From Bacteroidota bacterium (GTDB lineage Bacteria; Bacteroidota; Bacteroidia; B-17B0; Aurantibacillaceae), in assembly GCA_018267655.1 (NCBI GenBank), contig JAFDYB010000039.1, positions 1-34,765 on the forward strand: a DNA stretch of 34,765 nucleotides, read 5' to 3'. Positions within the stretch are counted from its first letter, which is position 1; the number at the start of each line of letters is the position of its first letter. A model generated the notes under the pieces. That model worked only from the letters and a program-made list of their open reading frames with translations. It was not told where the DNA came from and made no database searches. The position numbers and the translations under genes were made by a program. Positions 17,770 through 25,710 of this stretch are shown here, piece after piece.

Positions 17770-19602
17770 TTAGTTTAATTCAAATTGCATTTTGCTCAGT
17801 TTTTGATAAAAACCATTGTCATTTTTCATTAAACTTTCATGTGTCCCCTCTTCACTTATTTCGCCTTTTTGCAATACAATAATTTTATCGGCTTTGCGTA
17901 TGGTTGCTAAACGATGTGCAATTACAATGCTCGTGCGCCCAAGCATCAATTTATCAAGTGCTTCTTGAACTAGTTTTTCGCTTTCGCTGTCTAGGCTACT
18001 AGTAGCTTCATCTAGTACAAGTAATAAAGGGTTTTTTAATACTGCTCTTGCAATGGCTATGCGTTGGCGTTGTCCGCCTGATAGTTGAATGCCCCTTTCT
18101 CCCACAACAGTGTTCATTTGCTGAGGAAAAGAATTAATAAAGTCTAAGGCGTTTGCTTTTTTAGCGGCCTCTTCAATTTCTTGGTTTGTGGCAAAGGGTT
18201 TACCATAGGCAATATTTTCGCGAATTGTTCCGGCAAACAAAATTACATCTTGCGGCACCATTGCTATTTTGCTGCGCAGCTCTGTAAGGTTTAGTTGTTT
18301 TATGTCAATATCGTCAATACTTATACTTCCTTTATCTGGTGAATAAAATCGTAATATTAAATTAGCAATGGTTGTTTTTCCTGATCCGCTACTACCCACA
18401 AGTGCAATGGTTTGCCCGGCACGGGCAGTAAATGAAATGTTTTTAAGTACCTGAAAATCGGGACGAGTAGGGTAGCTAAAACATACATTTTGAAACGAAA
18501 GTTTACCTGCGCCACTTGCTTGAGAGTTTTTAACTGTTAAATCAATGTCTTCAATTTCTCCATCAATGAGTTCAAATACTCGGTCAGTAGCACCTAAGGC
18601 GCGTTGTATGTTTGCAATTTGCTCAGGTAAGCCACCTAAACTTGCGGCAACAAAGAGCGAAAGCATCATAAACTTTCCAAACTCATCGGGAGCAATAACT
18701 CCGTCAATTTTTGCTTCAATCATTTTAAATAAAAGAAAAAATATTGAACCAAACACAAAGGTCATGATAAAGGCAAAAAAAGTACCTCTAAAAATCCCAT
18801 ATTTTAAACCAAAATTTTTAATATCTTTTGTTTTCGACATGAATTTTGAAATTTCGAAATGTTCATTGGTGAACACTTTCACATTAGTAATACCGGTTAA
18901 ACTTTCCCCTACAATTACATTTGCTTCAGCAATTTTATCTTGAAAATTTTTTGAATAGCCTCTAATTTTTTTAGCAAATAAAATAGCTACAATAGTTAAA
19001 GGAGGTATCACAAATAAAAACCATTTGGCTACGTCCCAATTAATATATACTACCATCATTACTAAACCTCCAATACCTACAATGCTTTGACGAATAAACT
19101 CTGCAATGTTAATTGTAAATGCATCTGAAATAACATTTACATCTGTAGCAATGCGACTACTAATTTCTGAGACTTGATTTTTTGAGAAAAAACTCATGGG
19201 CATACGAATAATGCGCTGGTAAGTATCGTTTCTTATGCCCTCTAAAATATTTTCGGTAACTTGAGCAAACATATATACTCTAAAAAAACTAATTAAGCTT
19301 TGCGCTAAAAGTATGCTCAGTAAAATGCCGCCAAGTTTAAATAATTCGGTTTTTAATTGAGTTTTATCTACGTTATTATTGCCAAAAATACCGAGCAAAT
19401 CTCCTGATTTAATAGGGAAATAAAGACCTACTAAAGCTGAAAGAATTAAAAAAAACATACCTAGGGCAAATTTCCATTTTTGCTTTTTTATGTACGAAAA
19501 TAAACGAAGCGATTTTTTAAAATTAGCTGCACTAAGTTTGGCTTTGGGTAATTCTTCTGCTTCAGATTTTTGCGGGCCGGCACCGCGTCGAGATTTTGCC
19601 AT
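17770..19602 (-). CDS. ABC exporter, fused permease and ATPase (MsbA/BmrA-like)
   Basis: This 610-residue half-transporter should work as a homodimer in the inner membrane. An N-terminal tail of about 30 charged residues precedes about six membrane helices (roughly 45-335; for example FALGMFFLILSALVGLYFP and WFLFVIPPLTIVAILFA). The ATPase domain has Walker A GSSGSGKTT (403-411), the Q-loop at VPQDV (449-453), signature LSGGQ (507-511), Walker B LLLVLDE (526-532) and the switch His563 (IAHRLAT). All catalytic residues are present. The family exports lipids, lipid A precursors or drugs; substrate is not readable. It is divergent from rpmH. Its minus-strand promoter would lie in 19603-19690; TAATTTTG at 19620-19613 is close to the start and doubtful. 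Confidence 0.93.
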   Translation of the reverse strand: MAKSRRGAGPQKSEAEELPKAKLSAANFKKSLRLFSYIKKQKWKFALGMFFLILSALVGLYFPIKSGDLLGIFGNNNVDKTQLKTELFKLGGILLSILLAQSLISFFRVYMFAQVTENILEGIRNDTYQRIIRMPMSFFSKNQVSEISSRIATDVNVISDAFTINIAEFIRQSIVGIGGLVMMVVYINWDVAKWFLFVIPPLTIVAILFAKKIRGYSKNFQDKIAEANVIVGESLTGITNVKVFTNEHFEISKFMSKTKDIKNFGLKYGIFRGTFFAFIMTFVFGSIFFLLFKMIEAKIDGVIAPDEFGKFMMLSLFVAASLGGLPEQIANIQRALGATDRVFELIDGEIEDIDLTVKNSQASGAGKLSFQNVCFSYPTRPDFQVLKNISFTARAGQTIALVGSSGSGKTTIANLILRFYSPDKGSISIDDIDIKQLNLTELRSKIAMVPQDVILFAGTIRENIAYGKPFATNQEIEEAAKKANALDFINSFPQQMNTVVGERGIQLSGGQRQRIAIARAVLKNPLLLVLDEATSSLDSESEKLVQEALDKLMLGRTSIVIAHRLATIRKADKIIVLQKGEISEEGTHESLMKNDNGFYQKLSKMQFELN

Positions 19603-19690
19603 AGTAAGGGCACAAAATTAGGGTAAAAATGTGCTATTTTGTATTTAAGAACGTTTTTTTAAGTGCTTTTTTTAGAAATTTTAATTTTTT

Positions 19691-19721
19691 TTTGGGAATT
19701 AGCAAAAATGTAATACATTTG
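19691..19721 (+). promoter_or_regulatory. rpmH promoter (-33 TTTG, -7 TAnnTTTG)
   Basis: TTTG at 19691-19694 and TACATTTG at 19714-19721 are separated by 19 bases. This matches the Bacteroidota housekeeping promoter in both boxes and spacing, and it lies 37 bases before the rpmH ATG. It is the best promoter in the window. Confidence 0.85.
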
Positions 19722-19758
19722 CAGTCCAATTTTTTAATAGAATTAATAAAACAACAAT

Positions 19759-19914
19759 ATGAAACGCACTTTTCAACCTTCGCAACGCAAACGTAAAAAC
19801 AAACATGGTTTTCGTGAGCGTATGGCAACTCCAAATGGCCGTAGAGTAATTGCAGCACGTAGGTCTCGTGGTCGCAAAAAATTAACAGTTAGCAGCGAAA
19901 AAACTCATAAATAA
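19759..19914 (+). CDS. rpmH: Large ribosomal subunit protein bL34
   Basis: Translation from the ATG at 19759 gives 51 residues beginning [20 protein letters not shown] and containing [20 protein letters not shown], the standard bL34 pattern (KRTFQPS...R...HGFR.RM.T..GR.V...RR.KGR). It is rich in Lys and Arg as expected for an rRNA-binding protein. The C-terminal [11 protein letters not shown] is slightly longer than in E. coli (46 residues). The gene has its own promoter and terminator, so it is a single-gene unit; the usual rnpA neighbour is absent. No Shine-Dalgarno motif precedes it. Confidence 0.96.
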   Translation: MKRTFQPSQRKRKNKHGFRERMATPNGRRVIAARRSRGRKKLTVSSEKTHK

Positions 19915-19935
19915 GCGCTTTTGAAATTTAAATAT

Positions 19936-19968
19936 AAGGCTGTTTCATGGTTGAAACGGCCTTTTTTA
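19936..19968 (+). terminator. Rho-independent terminator of rpmH
   Basis: AAGGCTGTTTCA (19936-19947) pairs with TGAAACGGCCTT (19952-19963), 12 base pairs with one G-T pair and a four-base loop (TGGT). Six T residues span 19962-19967. It lies 21 bases after the rpmH stop. Confidence 0.9.
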
Positions 19969-19972
19969 TTAA

Positions 19973-19993
19973 ATATCCTTTTTGTAAGGATAT
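19973..19993. promoter_or_regulatory. Perfect palindrome upstream of the ECF sigma operon
   Basis: ATATCCTT (19973-19980) and AAGGATAT (19986-19993) are exact reverse complements with a five-base loop. An A-run, not a T-run, follows on the plus strand, so it is not a rightward terminator. It ends 21 bases before the -7 box at 20015 and covers the place of a -33 element, so an operator is possible. Confidence 0.4.
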
Positions 19994-20014
19994 AAAAAAA
20001 ATCAAATAAAGGGT

Positions 20015-20022
20015 TACTTTTG
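20015..20022 (+). promoter_or_regulatory. -7 box of the ECF sigma operon
   Basis: TACTTTTG matches TAnnTTTG and ends 31 bases before the ATG at 20054. There is no TTTG at -33; the palindrome at 19973-19993 lies there instead. Confidence 0.45.
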
Positions 20023-20053
20023 CTATATAAACAGAATGAATTAAAAAGCCTTT

Positions 20054-20632
20054 ATGTCGAACGCAAAAATCAGCTATTCAGATAAAGAATTTATTGCAGG
20101 CTTAAAGACGGGAGATGCGGAAGTTCTCGGTGCTTTTTATAAAAAACATTTTCCGGCCGTTCTTAAACATATTAGTAGCAATAGAGGTGATTTGCACGAA
20201 GCAAAAGACGTGTATCAAGATACAATAATAATTGTGCTTGAAAATGTGAAAAAAGAAAATTTTGAGTTGACTTGTGCATTTCAAACATATATATATGCAA
20301 TAGCTAAAAGACTTTGGTTAAAGCATCTTCAAAAAAATGGAAAAACGTTTTTGTTAAAAGAAAATGCAGAAGAAAAGTTACCCGATTTAACAGACGAGTT
20401 TTCAAATAATGATGCGCACGAATTAAATTTAAATCACTTAGCTATAAGCATTAAACAATTAGGCGAACCTTGCCAAACACTAATTAGCGATTTTTACGTA
20501 AATAAATTAAGTATGGAAGAAATTGCAGAAAAATTTGGATATACGAATGCAGATAATGCCAAAAACCAAAAATATAAATGTTTGCAAAGGCTCAAGAAAT
20601 ATTTTTTTAATACCAAAAACAAAGAAGAATAA
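20054..20632 (+). CDS. ECF-type RNA polymerase sigma factor
   Basis: The protein has 192 residues and only sigma regions 2 and 4. Region 2 spans about 27-92: FYKKHFPAVLKHISSNRGD, DVYQDTIIIVLEN (the conserved D-x-x-Q-D-x-F/I helix) and TYIYAIAKRLWLK, where the -7/-10 contact helix lies. Region 4 spans about 130-185: LGEPCQTLISDFYVNKLSME, EIAEKFGYTNADNAKNQKYK (the helix-turn-helix, ending in the NAKxxKYKCLQRLK recognition helix common in Bacteroidota ECF factors). The next gene, 10 bases downstream, encodes a membrane protein with an anti-sigma-like cytoplasmic part, so the pair looks like an envelope-stress or surface-signal switch. Confidence 0.9.
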   Translation: MSNAKISYSDKEFIAGLKTGDAEVLGAFYKKHFPAVLKHISSNRGDLHEAKDVYQDTIIIVLENVKKENFELTCAFQTYIYAIAKRLWLKHLQKNGKTFLLKENAEEKLPDLTDEFSNNDAHELNLNHLAISIKQLGEPCQTLISDFYVNKLSMEEIAEKFGYTNADNAKNQKYKCLQRLKKYFFNTKNKEE

Positions 20633-20642
20633 TAAATAGTAA

Positions 20643-21716
20643 ATGATAAATATTGACATATTTGATAAGTATATTAACAAGCAACTTAGCAAAGAAGAAG
20701 AGGCGGAATTTAAACTAAAACTGAGCAACGATGCCGAGTTTTCAAAGGCTTTTTATGAGCACAAAATGCTTATTGAAACAATTGTGAGTTTAGAAACTCG
20801 TAAAAAATTAAAAAAACAATTAGAAGAAATTCATCAGAGCGAATTTAATAATTTACGAACTCTTGATTTTCAACAAAATAAACGCGGAGGATTTATGCGC
20901 ACTGCATTTATTGCAGCAGCCACTGCTATTCTTGTGTTTGGGGCATGGACATTTTTACTAAAGCCACACGCCGAACAAAAAAACGAGCTTTCAGAGTTAA
21001 AGCGCGATGTAATGGTTTTAAAATACTCAAAAGACGTAATTGTTGAACAGATTGCAAAAAATAACAGCAAAAATCAAAAAACCTATGCACCAGCAAATCA
21101 AGAAGCCAGTGCATTTGCGCTAAATAAAAATGGATATATTATAACAAGTCTTCACATTGTAGAAGGTGCAGACAGTGTATTTATTGAAAACACACAAACG
21201 CCGCGCAGTATGGCAAAAATTGTTTACACAAATAAACAACTTGACTTGGCATTATTAAAAACCGAAGCCTCTATAATTAAACAAAATATTCCTTTTGCAT
21301 TAGCAATAGGACATTGTGAGATCGGAGAAAAAGTATTTACATTAGGTTATCCGCGCAACGAAATTGTTTATGGCGAAGGCTCTGTATCATCGCTTAGCGG
21401 GGCCTATAATAATTTTGTAGATACTACATTGTATCAAATTTCAATTCCTTTAAATCAAGGAAATAGTGGAGGGCCTTTGTTTGATGAGCAAGGACGCTTA
21501 ATTGGCCTAATAAGAGGTAAAAATGCTAATGCAGATGCAATGGGTTTTGCTGTTAAATCAAACGATATTGCAAGCGCCATTACAAATTTTGCAAGTCAAA
21601 ATAATATTACTGATATACATTTTTTAAATAGCAAGTTAAATATTAAGTACTTAAAACGCACAGAGCAAATTAAACGAATTTCGCCTTTTGTATTTAATAT
21701 TTTGGTTTATAAGTGA
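20643..21716 (+). CDS. Anti-sigma-like segment fused to a periplasmic trypsin-like (Deg-type) protease
   Basis: The 357-residue protein has four parts. Residues 1-83 are cytoplasmic: IFDKYINKQLSKEEEAEFKL and LSNDAEFSKAFYEHKMLIE fit the short acidic helical segment at the start of Bacteroidota anti-sigma-like proteins. Residues 86-106 (TAFIAAATAILVFGAWTFLL) are one membrane helix, preceded by basic residues, so the C-terminal part is periplasmic. Residues 112-140 look like a coiled coil. Residues 150-315 form a trypsin-like domain with His171 (ITSLHIVEG), Asp201 (NKQLDLALLKT) and Ser275 (NQGNSGGPLFD), a complete triad. No PDZ domain is present, unlike DegS/DegP. It follows the ECF gene by 10 bases. 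Anti-sigma function is inferred from position and segment pattern; the protease call is strong. Confidence 0.82.
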   Translation: MINIDIFDKYINKQLSKEEEAEFKLKLSNDAEFSKAFYEHKMLIETIVSLETRKKLKKQLEEIHQSEFNNLRTLDFQQNKRGGFMRTAFIAAATAILVFGAWTFLLKPHAEQKNELSELKRDVMVLKYSKDVIVEQIAKNNSKNQKTYAPANQEASAFALNKNGYIITSLHIVEGADSVFIENTQTPRSMAKIVYTNKQLDLALLKTEASIIKQNIPFALAIGHCEIGEKVFTLGYPRNEIVYGEGSVSSLSGAYNNFVDTTLYQISIPLNQGNSGGPLFDEQGRLIGLIRGKNANADAMGFAVKSNDIASAITNFASQNNITDIHFLNSKLNIKYLKRTEQIKRISPFVFNILVYK

Positions 21717-21721
21717 AAGAA

Positions 21722-22495
21722 CTAATTGTTTTGAATAAAATTAGTTAGCTCTATAAATTCAGGTACACCAAGTTGTTCAGGACGTTTGTTAAATAGGTGA
21801 TGCGTATAATTTTTACTACTCATTAGTGATAAAATACTATTGCGAATCATTTTGCGCCGTTGATTAAAGGCTGTTTTTATCACTTTAATAAATAAAGCTT
21901 CATCGCAATTTAATTTTAAAACGGAGTTACGTTTTAATTTTATAACTCCACTTTTAACCTTTGGCGGAGGTGTAAAAACATTCTCATTTACAGTAAATAA
22001 ATATTCAATAGTATAAAATGCTTGTAACAATACGCTAAGTATGCCATAAGTTTTTGAGCCCGGTTTTTCAGCAATTCGCTCAGCAACTTCTTTTTGAAAC
22101 ATGCCAACAACTATGTCAATTTTATTTCTATTTTCTAAAACTTTAAACATAATTTGACTGGAAATATTGTATGGAAAATTCCCAATTATATTTATTTTTT
22201 CATGCTCAGTGTTTAATAAATCAGTCTTTAAAAAATCTTTATAAATAAAAGCATTTGCTTTTTCAGGAAACGTTTTTTTGAGATATTCGATAGACTCGAT
22301 ATCAACATCAAGTGCAAAAAATTTTTGAGGCGATTGTAATAAGTATTGAGTTAAAACTCCGGTGCCGGGACCAATTTCAATAATAGTATTGCCATTTTCT
22401 TCAATCAGTAAAGCATCAACAATTTTTTTTGCAATTGTTTGGTCGTTTAAAAAATGCTGTCCTAAATGTTTTTTTGCGTTTACTTGATGATGCAT
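21722..22495 (-). CDS. rsmA: 16S rRNA dimethyladenosine transferase RsmA (KsgA)
   Basis: RsmA dimethylates two adjacent adenines in the 3' hairpin of 16S rRNA using S-adenosylmethionine. The 257 residues show the family start KKHLGQHFLND (8-18), the SAM-binding motif IEIGPGTGVLT (39-49), the acidic ribose contact LDVD (62-65) and the catalytic NFPYNI (106-111). The C-terminal helical part holds FNQRRKMIRNSI. Its ATG shares one base with the prfB stop (TAATG), so translation is probably coupled. It converges on the ECF/protease operon with only five bases between the stops. Confidence 0.95.
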   Translation of the reverse strand: MHHQVNAKKHLGQHFLNDQTIAKKIVDALLIEENGNTIIEIGPGTGVLTQYLLQSPQKFFALDVDIESIEYLKKTFPEKANAFIYKDFLKTDLLNTEHEKINIIGNFPYNISSQIMFKVLENRNKIDIVVGMFQKEVAERIAEKPGSKTYGILSVLLQAFYTIEYLFTVNENVFTPPPKVKSGVIKLKRNSVLKLNCDEALFIKVIKTAFNQRRKMIRNSILSLMSSKNYTHHLFNKRPEQLGVPEFIELTNFIQNN

Positions 22496-23608
22496 TAAAA
22501 TGAAGTTTGTTTATTAGTTTGCTTTCCGCCAGTTTGCATTAAATACGCTTTTATAAGTTCATCAATATTTCCGTTAAGAACATCTTCTGCATCGGTTATT
22601 TTCAATTCTGTTCTAACATCATTTACCATTTTGTATGGATGTAAAACATAACTTCTAATTTGCGAGCCCCATTCAATTTTCATTTTACCGTCTTCAATAG
22701 CATTTTTTGTTTCGTTGCGTTTACGCATTTCTAGCTCATATAATTGCGATTTTAGCATTTGCATTGCTCTTTCGCGATTAGCTAATTGCGAGCGCTCAAT
22801 TTGGCAAACAACAACAATTCCGGTAGGCTTGTGTAGTAATTGCACTTTTGTTTCTACTTTATTTACATTTTGCCCTCCTGCACCACCGCTACGCGCAGTA
22901 CTCATTTCAATGTCATTGGGATGAATATTTATTTCAATACTATCGTCCACTACGGGGTAAACATATACCGATGCAAAACTTGTATGGCGCTTTGCATTGG
23001 CATCAAAAGGGCTAATGCGCACTAATCTGTGAACGCCATTTTCGGACTTTAGATAACCATAAGCATACTCACCATCAATTTGTATAGAAACAGATTTAAT
23101 GCCAGCAACATCACCGGCGTTATAATCTAATTGTGAAATTTTATAATTATGTTTTTCAGCCCACATGGTGTACATTCGGGTTAACATGCCTGCCCAATCG
23201 CAACTTTCAGTTCCTCCGGCACCTGAATTAATTTGTAAAACGCAACTTAAATGATCTTCTTCTCCGCGCAGCATGTTTTTAAATTCAATGTTTTCGAGTA
23301 GGAGTAGCGTTTTATTAAACTCAAGTTGGGTTTCTTCTTCAGTGGCATCGCCCGATTTATAAAAATCATACAATGTACCCAAATCATCAAATTGCTTTGT
23401 AAGCTCGTTGTATGAATTAGTCCACGTTTTAAGCTGTTTTACTTCATTTAAAATTTTTTCTGCTTTTTTGCTGTCGTTCCAAAAATTTGGATCAATTGTT
23501 TTTTCTTCGAGCAAAGCTAAATCATGCATTTTACGATCGAAGTCAAAGAAACCCCCTTAACGCGTGCGTGCGATCACTTAATTCTTTTAATTGTTCTTGT
23601 GTAAACAT
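22495..23608 (-). CDS. prfB: Peptide chain release factor 2 (with +1 programmed frameshift)
   Basis: RF2 ends translation at UGA and UAA. The gene starts at ATG 23608; 21 codons ([21 protein letters not shown]) lead to CTT-TGA-C, and a +1 shift continues as [12 protein letters not shown] to give 370 residues, the normal family length. After the shift the codon-recognition motif SPF (199-201) and the catalytic GGQ (244-246) are present; SPF, not PxT, marks RF2. A reading from 23529 alone (344 residues) would lack the conserved start. The TGA makes the protein autoregulated: low RF2 favours the shift. The first 35 bases overlap the end of the HTTM-like gene. Confidence 0.95.
23542..23557 (-). 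promoter_or_regulatory. RF2 programmed +1 frameshift site
   Basis: The minus strand reads AGGGGGTTTCTTTGAC: a Shine-Dalgarno-like AGGGGG, three bases, then CTT TGA C. Motif and spacing are identical to those of the E. coli prfB site, and the flanking peptide (LRGFL/DFDRK) also matches the classical site. Confidence 0.95.
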
Positions 23609-24401
23609 AGCGCAAAAATACAATTTTTTTAATATCTGTAAACAGTAAATATGCAACTATCATTGTTATTGAAAATTCTGTTATGCCCATTATAAAAAAA
23701 ATATAAATATGCATTATTATACCAATTGCTAAAAAATAATTTTTAACAGGCTTAATAAATACTACAATTGAAAACAATGCCTGATAGGTAAGCGTTATAT
23801 AAGTTAAGGGCAAACTCAAAATAGATGAAGATGGCGAAAAGTTACTATTATAAAAATACACCCTCGAAATTTGATTAACAGCGTCTCCGTTTATCCAAAA
23901 CGCATCATTGAGTTTTGCTATAAAAGAAGCAAGATATAGCCAACATACTTGAAATACAAGGCATAAAAAAGAAATATTATGTAAAAAATTATACCATTCA
24001 TTTGTTTTGGTTTGTGAACTTGTGTTTTTTTCCAATAAGAAAGTATTAAATAATAAAAAAATGTTGAGTAAGTAAGTTCCGCCGGTTGAGGCAGGGTAGT
24101 TTAAAAAATGAATGTTTATGGTTAAAAACCAAATAGCAATATCTAATAAAATTTTTAATTGTGCTGTTATTAACCTAAGTAAACATATTAATGCAAGATT
24201 AATAATAAAAATTAATGCTAACAGTGGAGTAAAGTGATTGTATAATATAAAGGCAAAATTTTTAATAACACCAATATTGTTACTTTGAAGGTATAGGTAG
24301 GAGTCAGGCCCAAATATTGTTTGGTAATAAATTAACCAATACAAGCATTTTATTAATAGTAAAATATAAAGAGATTTTTTAAACACTTTTATTCTGCTCA
24401 C
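23574..24401 (-). CDS. HTTM-like multi-pass membrane protein
   Basis: The start is GTG at 24401 (an ATG two bases upstream hits a stop at once), giving 275 residues with about seven hydrophobic segments. The segment YLASFIAKLNDAFWINGDAV (near 155-175), followed by helices with polar and His residues (GIIMHIYIFFIMGITEFSIT), fits the HTTM (horizontally transferred transmembrane) family related to vitamin K-dependent gamma-carboxylase. It lacks the long soluble C-terminal part of true carboxylases, as do most bacterial HTTM proteins, and no activity can be assigned. It reads into prfB (35-base overlap) and is divergent from the GT87-like gene 70 bases away. Confidence 0.6.
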   Translation of the reverse strand: MSRIKVFKKSLYILLLIKCLYWLIYYQTIFGPDSYLYLQSNNIGVIKNFAFILYNHFTPLLALIFIINLALICLLRLITAQLKILLDIAIWFLTINIHFLNYPASTGGTYLLNIFLLFNTFLLEKNTSSQTKTNEWYNFLHNISFLCLVFQVCWLYLASFIAKLNDAFWINGDAVNQISRVYFYNSNFSPSSSILSLPLTYITLTYQALFSIVVFIKPVKNYFLAIGIIMHIYIFFIMGITEFSITMIVAYLLFTDIKKIVFLRYVYTRTIKRIK

Positions 24402-24471
24402 ATGTTGAGCTTGATTAAAAAAATATGCAACTAATGATTTAATACTTTAAATTTATGTTTTTTAATTTGAA

Positions 24472-25710
24472 TTGAAAGTACAAATAAATAGACAGTTTTG
24501 GTTTTTTTTATTGTTGTTACTTGGGCTTGTTTTTTGCTTTGTTGAAAGCTTTAATCGCAACGATTTTTATATATACATGTCAGCGGCATCTGATGTTCAA
24601 AATAAAATTGACATTTATACAAAAACCTATGTTGACGGTTATCATTATTATTATTCGATTTTATTTGCAATACTATTATCAATATTTAAATATGCACCAT
24701 ATCAACTAATTCATTTTATCTGGTTAACACTAAATTTATTTGCTTTTATGCATTTAATTGTATTATTAGAAAAATCAATTTTTGTTTCAAAACTTAGTTC
24801 TACTCAAAAAAAATGGTTTATATTGTTTGTACTGTTTGCCTCATTACGATTTTTTTCTGACAATATACATTACGGGCAAATCACACTATTGCTATTGTGG
24901 TGCTGCATTATGGGCTTTGTTTTAATTTTTAAACAAAAAACAATTCTTGGTGCATTACTATTAGCAATTGGTATAAATTTAAAAATTTTACCAATTGTTA
25001 TTTTGCCTTATTTGCTGTACAGAGCTTATTATAAGGCATTTTTTATTACTATTTTGATTTATGCGGCATTGCTTTTTATGCCCATTATATTTATTGGGTT
25101 TAATCATACCGTTTTTCTTTTAAAATCATGGTGGAATTTAATTAACCCAACTCATCAAAAACATGTTTTAGATGTTGAGGAGCGAAGCTTTCATGGCTTG
25201 TCAACATTGATAAGTACTCTATTTATAGAAAACGTTGGTGACACTTATACACTACCCATTAAGCGAAATATAGCTAACGTTTCAATTCAAACATTAGCAG
25301 TGATAATAACTGTTGTAAGAGTAATATTACTGTTTTTATTTGTGTATTTGTTAAACCTTAAAACAATTTTTAAAAAACCAGAGTTTTTAAAATGCACTTT
25401 TGAATTTAGTTTTTTGTTATTGCTGATTCCGCTTATATTTCCTCATCAACAACATTATGCTTTTTTATTTGCATTACCTGCACTTACACTTTGTTTTTAC
25501 TTTTCTGTATATAGCATTAAATCAAAAAAAGCAATTGCATTGCTGCTTATAATTGCTCTTATTTATAATTTAAAATTGTTGCTAGGAGTTTTTAATAATT
25601 ACTATGAGCATTTTAAAATAATAACGTATGCTACATTATTTTTACTAGTATTTATATTGATAACTTTTAGAAAAATTACTTTTTTAAAAGTGTTACATGC
25701 CCCGTTTTAA
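24472..25710 (+). CDS. GT87/DUF2029-like polyprenyl-sugar glycosyltransferase
   Basis: No ATG is available; TTG at 24472 is the only sensible start before an in-frame stop, giving 412 residues with 9-11 membrane helices. The first periplasmic loop (FNRNDFYIYMSAASDVQNKI then DIYTK) has the Asp-x-x-x-Tyr pattern of the GT-C fold, here D-F-Y-I-Y. A later loop holds SFHGLSTLIS, and FPHQQHYAFLFALPAL is the family-typical aromatic/His motif. GT87 members use polyprenyl-phosphate mannose or similar donors to build envelope glycans. Gene ends 35 bases inside the converging PKD-protein gene. Exact sugar is unknown. Confidence 0.75.
   Translation: MKVQINRQFWFFLLLLLGLVFCFVESFNRNDFYIYMSAASDVQNKIDIYTKTYVDGYHYYYSILFAILLSIFKYAPYQLIHFIWLTLNLFAFMHLIVLLEKSIFVSKLSSTQKKWFILFVLFASLRFFSDNIHYGQITLLLLWCCIMGFVLIFKQKTILGALLLAIGINLKILPIVILPYLLYRAYYKAFFITILIYAALLFMPIIFIGFNHTVFLLKSWWNLINPTHQKHVLDVEERSFHGLSTLISTLFIENVGDTYTLPIKRNIANVSIQTLAVIITVVRVILLFLFVYLLNLKTIFKKPEFLKCTFEFSFLLLLIPLIFPHQQHYAFLFALPALTLCFYFSVYSIKSKKAIALLLIIALIYNLKLLLGVFNNYYEHFKIITYATLFLLVFILITFRKITFLKVLHAPF

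Noticed and set aside
18545..18943. 132-codon plus-strand frame inside the ABC gene
   Set aside because: Antisense to an intact ABC transporter; no domain recognised.
19613..19620. TAATTTTG as -7 box of the ABC gene
   Set aside because: It matches the consensus but lies only 10 bases from the ATG, leaving almost no leader, and has no -33 partner.
19634..19858. Open frame of 74 codons on the minus strand
   Set aside because: It lies across the rpmH gene and promoter on the other strand; the bL34 pattern on the plus strand is clear.
22495..23529. RF2 started at the ATG at 23529
   Set aside because: It lacks the conserved N-terminus; the frameshift site and the start at 23608 explain the full protein.
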